From JBCCCJ01 sp039029315 (GTDB lineage Bacteria > Bacteroidota > Bacteroidia > J057): a DNA stretch of 64,000 nucleotides. The notes below the pieces were generated by a model that was not told where the DNA came from, ran no database searches, and saw only the letters and a list, made by a program, of their open reading frames with translations. The stretch spans positions 1 to 64,000 of the forward strand of contig JBCCGK010000060.1 in the NCBI GenBank assembly GCA_039029315.1, read 5' to 3'. Positions 61,109 through 64,000 of the stretch are shown piece after piece (the first letter of the stretch is position 1; the number at the start of each line of letters is the position of its first letter). A program made the translations under genes and the position numbers.

Positions 61109-61873
61109 CTATTCTATGGGATACATGTCAAATGCTTGTGCATCAAAGTAGGATATCCGATGCGGAATACTTGTCTCAATCGTCTCTTTGAGAGAGTCTG
61201 GAATTCTCTCGGCACGATATCGAATAGCGAAATATGGCAGAAAGCTCTCAGCGATATCTTCTCGCTCTTCATTGTCTCTGGCATAGGTCGAGATGAACAA
61301 ATTGTCCTTGTTTTGTGCCATTTTCCAGCCAGAGGAAGAGGCATGATCCGCGTCAAGAGAGGTATGAGCGGCCTCATGCACAAGGGTTTCTTCCAGGATG
61401 CCGTCCCGGACATATTCAGCTGCCTGTCCTGTGTGAATGAGGAGGTTGTTGTTCCCTCCCCCAAATGGATTCGTACCCAAATGAATCCAGACAGTTTCCA
61501 CATCCCTGCGGAGAGCAGTAGGCAGACGGCCGATGACCTCAGCATATTTCCCAGCCTCCACTTCAGCAGCTTCTTTGGTTCCAAATTCAGGATTGACCTG
61601 CACCTCAGCAGTCAGCCCATCATCATAAGCAGCCACAAACAAGAAAGCATCCACGGTAATCCAATCATTGACCCGTCGGTCGAACATCGTCCTCGAAGCC
61701 TGACCGCCATATTCTATCGTCTCAAAGGTTGTCGGGTCCGAAGGCGTGATGATATCGGAATGGATGAAGATGGTCCCTGAAAATGGAGGAATACGGACTT
61801 CTGGAACTTGTTTGTCTGGTTCGCATGAGAACAGCATGAACAACAGAGAAAAACAATATGTGAGATGTTTCAT
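61109..61873 (-). CDS. Metzincin-like HExxH lipoprotein
   Basis: 254 residues from the ATG at 61873 (61879 adds two). Lipobox 'MLFSC' with Cys17. 'EETLVHEAAHTSLDADHASS' contains HEAAH with an Asp at the third metzincin position (His-Glu-x2-His-x5-Asp), although the metzincin Gly is Leu. Downstream 'EREDIAESFLPYFAIRYR' is a striking conserved-looking helix. A surface-exposed zinc peptidase is plausible but unproven. It heads a run of three minus-strand hydrolytic genes. Confidence 0.78.
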   Translation of the reverse strand: MKHLTYCFSLLFMLFSCEPDKQVPEVRIPPFSGTIFIHSDIITPSDPTTFETIEYGGQASRTMFDRRVNDWITVDAFLFVAAYDDGLTAEVQVNPEFGTKEAAEVEAGKYAEVIGRLPTALRRDVETVWIHLGTNPFGGGNNNLLIHTGQAAEYVRDGILEETLVHEAAHTSLDADHASSSGWKMAQNKDNLFISTYARDNEEREDIAESFLPYFAIRYRAERIPDSLKETIETSIPHRISYFDAQAFDMYPIE

Positions 61874-61973
61874 AAGCAATAGGAGACAAATTCGGACAAG
61901 TGAACAGCCAGGAAGTTAGGCAAACTTTTTCTTATTTCGGCTTGATGTCACGTCTAATAAGTCCATAAAAAAA

Positions 61974-62005
61974 CGGGAAACTGCTCATGTATCAGCAGTT
62001 TCCCG
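61974..62005 (-). terminator. Rho-independent terminator of the DoxX gene
   Basis: CGGGAAACTGCT and AGCAGTTTCCCG form a perfect 12-bp stem with an 8-base loop. On the minus strand seven T follow directly (61967-61973). It is 44 bases after the stop at 62050. Confidence 0.88.
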
Positions 62006-62049
62006 ACTGTTCTTCAATGTCAGAAAATGGTCGATTCGTTTCTCTTGAC

Positions 62050-62463
62050 TTATTTATTTGAAGAAAAAGCCAGTGCTCCCTCCAGCTTCGGTCCAATGAT
62101 TGGCACCTCTTTTCTGTTGAACCAGAAGACAATTGCACTCAACAAGAAAGTCGCTATTGCCATAAAAAACAAGCCTCCTCCATCTCCATTTACCTCTATT
62201 CCCAGAATCGTCACATGCATCATAATCGCCCCTCCAATGATTCCCAGGGTCAATCCTGCGCCGGCCCATACCGTTCGGGGAATCAAAATCAATCCTGCCG
62301 CGATAAGCTCAAGAATCCCGATTCCAATTCTACCGAAGGGTTCCATGCCTACTTGAGTGAAGATATACACGCTGTCTGGATGAGCGCTAAATTTGAATCG
62401 CAATGTTTGGACGAGAATCAGGGCCACGACGATTCGCATGGCAAGAAGCACATACTTTTTCAT
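62050..62463 (-). CDS. DoxX-like membrane protein
   Basis: 137 residues, four membrane helices. The start 'VLLAMRIVVALILVQTLRFK', 'RIGIGILELIAAGLILIPRT' and 'GAGLTLGIIGGAIMMHV' fit the DoxX-like family. Bacterial DoxX relatives are small inner-membrane proteins of redox or detoxification context with unclear function. It has its own terminator and is 117 bases from the amidohydrolase gene. No partner is evident. Confidence 0.82.
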   Translation of the reverse strand: MKKYVLLAMRIVVALILVQTLRFKFSAHPDSVYIFTQVGMEPFGRIGIGILELIAAGLILIPRTVWAGAGLTLGIIGGAIMMHVTILGIEVNGDGGGLFFMAIATFLLSAIVFWFNRKEVPIIGPKLEGALAFSSNK

Positions 62464-62580
62464 TGTACGTAAAATTTAGATTAGCGGAAAGTCTATTTTT
62501 TGTTCTGTACAAAAGTACGTCCTATCCTTCCACCCATTTATCAGCCAGCCGACATTTGGCACATTTTGTTTGAACAACTT

Positions 62581-63972
62581 CTAGCGCGCTCTTCCATACC
62601 AGGCTTTTACCTCTTCCAGCATGTAGGTCAACTCAGTATGCGACAACCATCTTCCTTTATGGAACACTCCCTCAATATGGGTGGTATGCCGAATGTCCTC
62701 AAGCGGATTGTTATGTAGCAACAACAGATCAGCAGTTTTTCCTGGCGAAATGGTTCCTGTTTCCTTGGATCTGCCCAAAAATTCCGCCGGATGTACCGTA
62801 CTGGCTTGCAAGGCTTCAAAGGGAGAGAGGCCTGCCTCAACCAATTCCTGTAACTCTTCATGCAGGCTGAACCCTGGCAAAACATAGGCATTGATGGCAT
62901 CGGTTCCAGCCAGAATGTTCCCCCCATTGGCACGAATGATGGCCAACATCTCTTGTCTTAGTTCATACGCATTCGGTCGGTTGCTCAGTCTTCCCTGCCA
63001 AAAGCGTCGGGTCTTCGGATCGACATATTGTTCATATGCCTCAGGAAGGCCGGGATCTCCTGGTCGACCATTCATTTTTTTGTTGACAATCAAGGTCGGG
63101 CAGATCCATTTATCTGATCTTCCGATCATTGCAGATTTTGTTTTTAGGGATAATTCAGGAGAGATATCGCTCCACTGTCCAGGAGAGATATGCTCAATGG
63201 AAAAATGTGTGGAAGCCAGGCTTTGCTCCAAGGGTACATCGATGGGCAAATGCCCGACTACAGGAATATCTTCTACCCCAGCTGTATGAATCAACTGAAG
63301 ATAGAGTTTGGGGGGCAGGGTATGATAGACTTTCAGAAAATCATATCCCATTCGTTTGTATCTCCTTACAGCGAATATCACACTGTCAGGATGAGTGAAT
63401 CCGACACTTCCAGGATTGTTTCGCCAAATTTGGTGCGGTCCTTCCATGATCGGGCCTGTCGTGTAGAGATCTGGTCCCAGAACCTCCCCGCTTTCAATGC
63501 GATGTTTGAGAGCCAGATGTGCTTCTACTCCTGACATATTCCGGGCAGTCAGCACTCCATTGGCAATCATCAGCAGAAGGTTGTTCTCATCATTGAGGTG
63601 AATGTGCATGTCAGCCAATCCAGGAATCAGGTACTTTCCTTGCCCCTCTACCACAACTGTAGAGGGTGAAGGCGACTGAATGGGGTGTTCACGGATCTCC
63701 TTGATGATTCCATTCTCTAACAAAACATAGTGATTCCGCAAGATGGTGTCAGTGGTCATGGGGATCACCGAAACCTGTGAGAGAAGATAGACATCTGATT
63801 TTTGATCCGCGCGTCGTGCAAATGTTTCGGGCAGGGGGGAAGTGAGGTAAATGGGTGGGTGAATGTTCAGAAAATTGAATGGGAGCAATCGCAGGATGTC
63901 TGACCAAAAGAAACATCCAAGCAACCCTACAAACACAACAATTAGGAAGAATCTGATACGCTTCTTTTTCAT
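62581..63972 (-). CDS. Exported amidohydrolase, imidazolonepropionase-like
   Basis: 463 residues from the ATG at 63972 (63987 adds five). An N-terminal membrane segment (8-24) exports or anchors it. The amidohydrolase fold is shown by 'YLIPGLADMHIHLND' with the metal pair His123 and His125, 'VGHLPIDV', 'FSIEHISPG' and 'GGNILAGTDAIN' with the catalytic Asp. The end 'GTISPGKTADLLLLHNNPLE' is the classic terminal strand of the family. In Bacteroidota such exported amidohydrolases cleave cyclic or peptide-like bonds. The substrate is unknown. Confidence 0.9.
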   Translation of the reverse strand: MKKKRIRFFLIVVFVGLLGCFFWSDILRLLPFNFLNIHPPIYLTSPLPETFARRADQKSDVYLLSQVSVIPMTTDTILRNHYVLLENGIIKEIREHPIQSPSPSTVVVEGQGKYLIPGLADMHIHLNDENNLLLMIANGVLTARNMSGVEAHLALKHRIESGEVLGPDLYTTGPIMEGPHQIWRNNPGSVGFTHPDSVIFAVRRYKRMGYDFLKVYHTLPPKLYLQLIHTAGVEDIPVVGHLPIDVPLEQSLASTHFSIEHISPGQWSDISPELSLKTKSAMIGRSDKWICPTLIVNKKMNGRPGDPGLPEAYEQYVDPKTRRFWQGRLSNRPNAYELRQEMLAIIRANGGNILAGTDAINAYVLPGFSLHEELQELVEAGLSPFEALQASTVHPAEFLGRSKETGTISPGKTADLLLLHNNPLEDIRHTTHIEGVFHKGRWLSHTELTYMLEEVKAWYGRAR

Positions 63973-64000
63973 AAAAAGGGAACCCATCTATTCAGAAATA

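Noticed and set aside
1..64000. tRNA, rRNA, CRISPR arrays, prophage or intact insertion sequences
   Set aside because: None found on reading: no T-arm consensus with a cloverleaf, no regularly spaced repeats, no integrase or transposase.

Overview
The window looks like chromosomal DNA of a free-living, probably aquatic member of the Bacteroidota (Saprospiria- or Cytophagia-like; I cannot place it more finely). The reasons are several secreted proteins with type IX secretion (T9SS) C-terminal sorting domains of the 'YPNP' type, many lipoproteins with Bacteroidota-style lipoboxes, perfect -7 boxes of the TAnnTTTG class upstream of several genes, almost no Shine-Dalgarno signals, and families typical of the phylum (DUF4230, CotH-T9SS, NupC, ThuA-like, LpqC-like esterases). 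I found no rRNA, tRNA, CRISPR, phage or intact insertion sequence. Gene content is mostly accessory: cell-envelope, secreted and degradative proteins with scattered housekeeping genes (aroK, nupC, proline dehydrogenase).

Layout. 1-3.4 kb: small secreted or membrane proteins and a ThuA-like protein, with two long palindromic elements in the gaps. 3.4-7.6 kb: thioredoxin-like lipoprotein, AraC regulator, two lipoproteins. 7.6-12.1 kb (minus): T9SS-exported intradiol dioxygenase, two LpqC-like esterases, one MFS transporter; a third palindromic element lies here. 12.4-18 kb (minus): two very large secreted beta-propeller proteins. 18.2-20.8 kb (minus): TPR histidine kinase with an overlapping LuxR-type response regulator. 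21-25.4 kb (plus): putative outer-membrane protein and a tandem pair of EGF/TIG/propeller lipoproteins. 25.4-31.1 kb: nucleoside phosphorylase, Asp/Asn hydroxylase-like enzyme, hydrolase, sugar-phosphate isomerase-like protein, MscS channel. 31.4-35.8 kb: DUF6843-like protein, proline dehydrogenase, two DUF4230 proteins.

36.1-39.7 kb (minus): a tight phospholipid cassette (CDP-alcohol phosphatidyltransferase, CdsA-like cytidylyltransferase, PlsC-like acyltransferase) followed by an SMR/EamA-like membrane protein and a hydrolase-like protein. 40-44.7 kb: GH3 beta-xylosidase/glucosidase, secreted hydrolase, MFS transporter. 44.8-51.5 kb: HExxH secreted protein, membrane protein, AraC regulator, class C beta-lactamase-like hydrolase, two secreted proteins and a T9SS CotH kinase. 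51.8-55.2 kb (minus): membrane-anchored subtilase, 71-aa protein, nucleoside transporter. 55.4-58.9 kb: HExxH protein, a protein whose sequence resembles the C-terminal domain of eukaryotic SARA/endofin, a divergent MoxR ATPase and shikimate kinase. 59-64 kb (minus): third LpqC-like esterase, dehalogenase-like hydrolase, metzincin-like lipoprotein, DoxX protein, amidohydrolase.

The strongest candidate for something undescribed is the 55.4-58.4 kb locus. There a SARA-C-like protein overlaps the gene of an HExxH protein and sits back to back with a MoxR ATPase that has no VWA-domain partner in view. Second tier: the palindromic elements, the variant CDP-alcohol phosphotransferase cassette, the duplicated EGF/TIG/propeller lipoproteins, and the four-helix membrane-anchored subtilase. 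All functional calls come from reading the sequence and recalling families; no database search was run.
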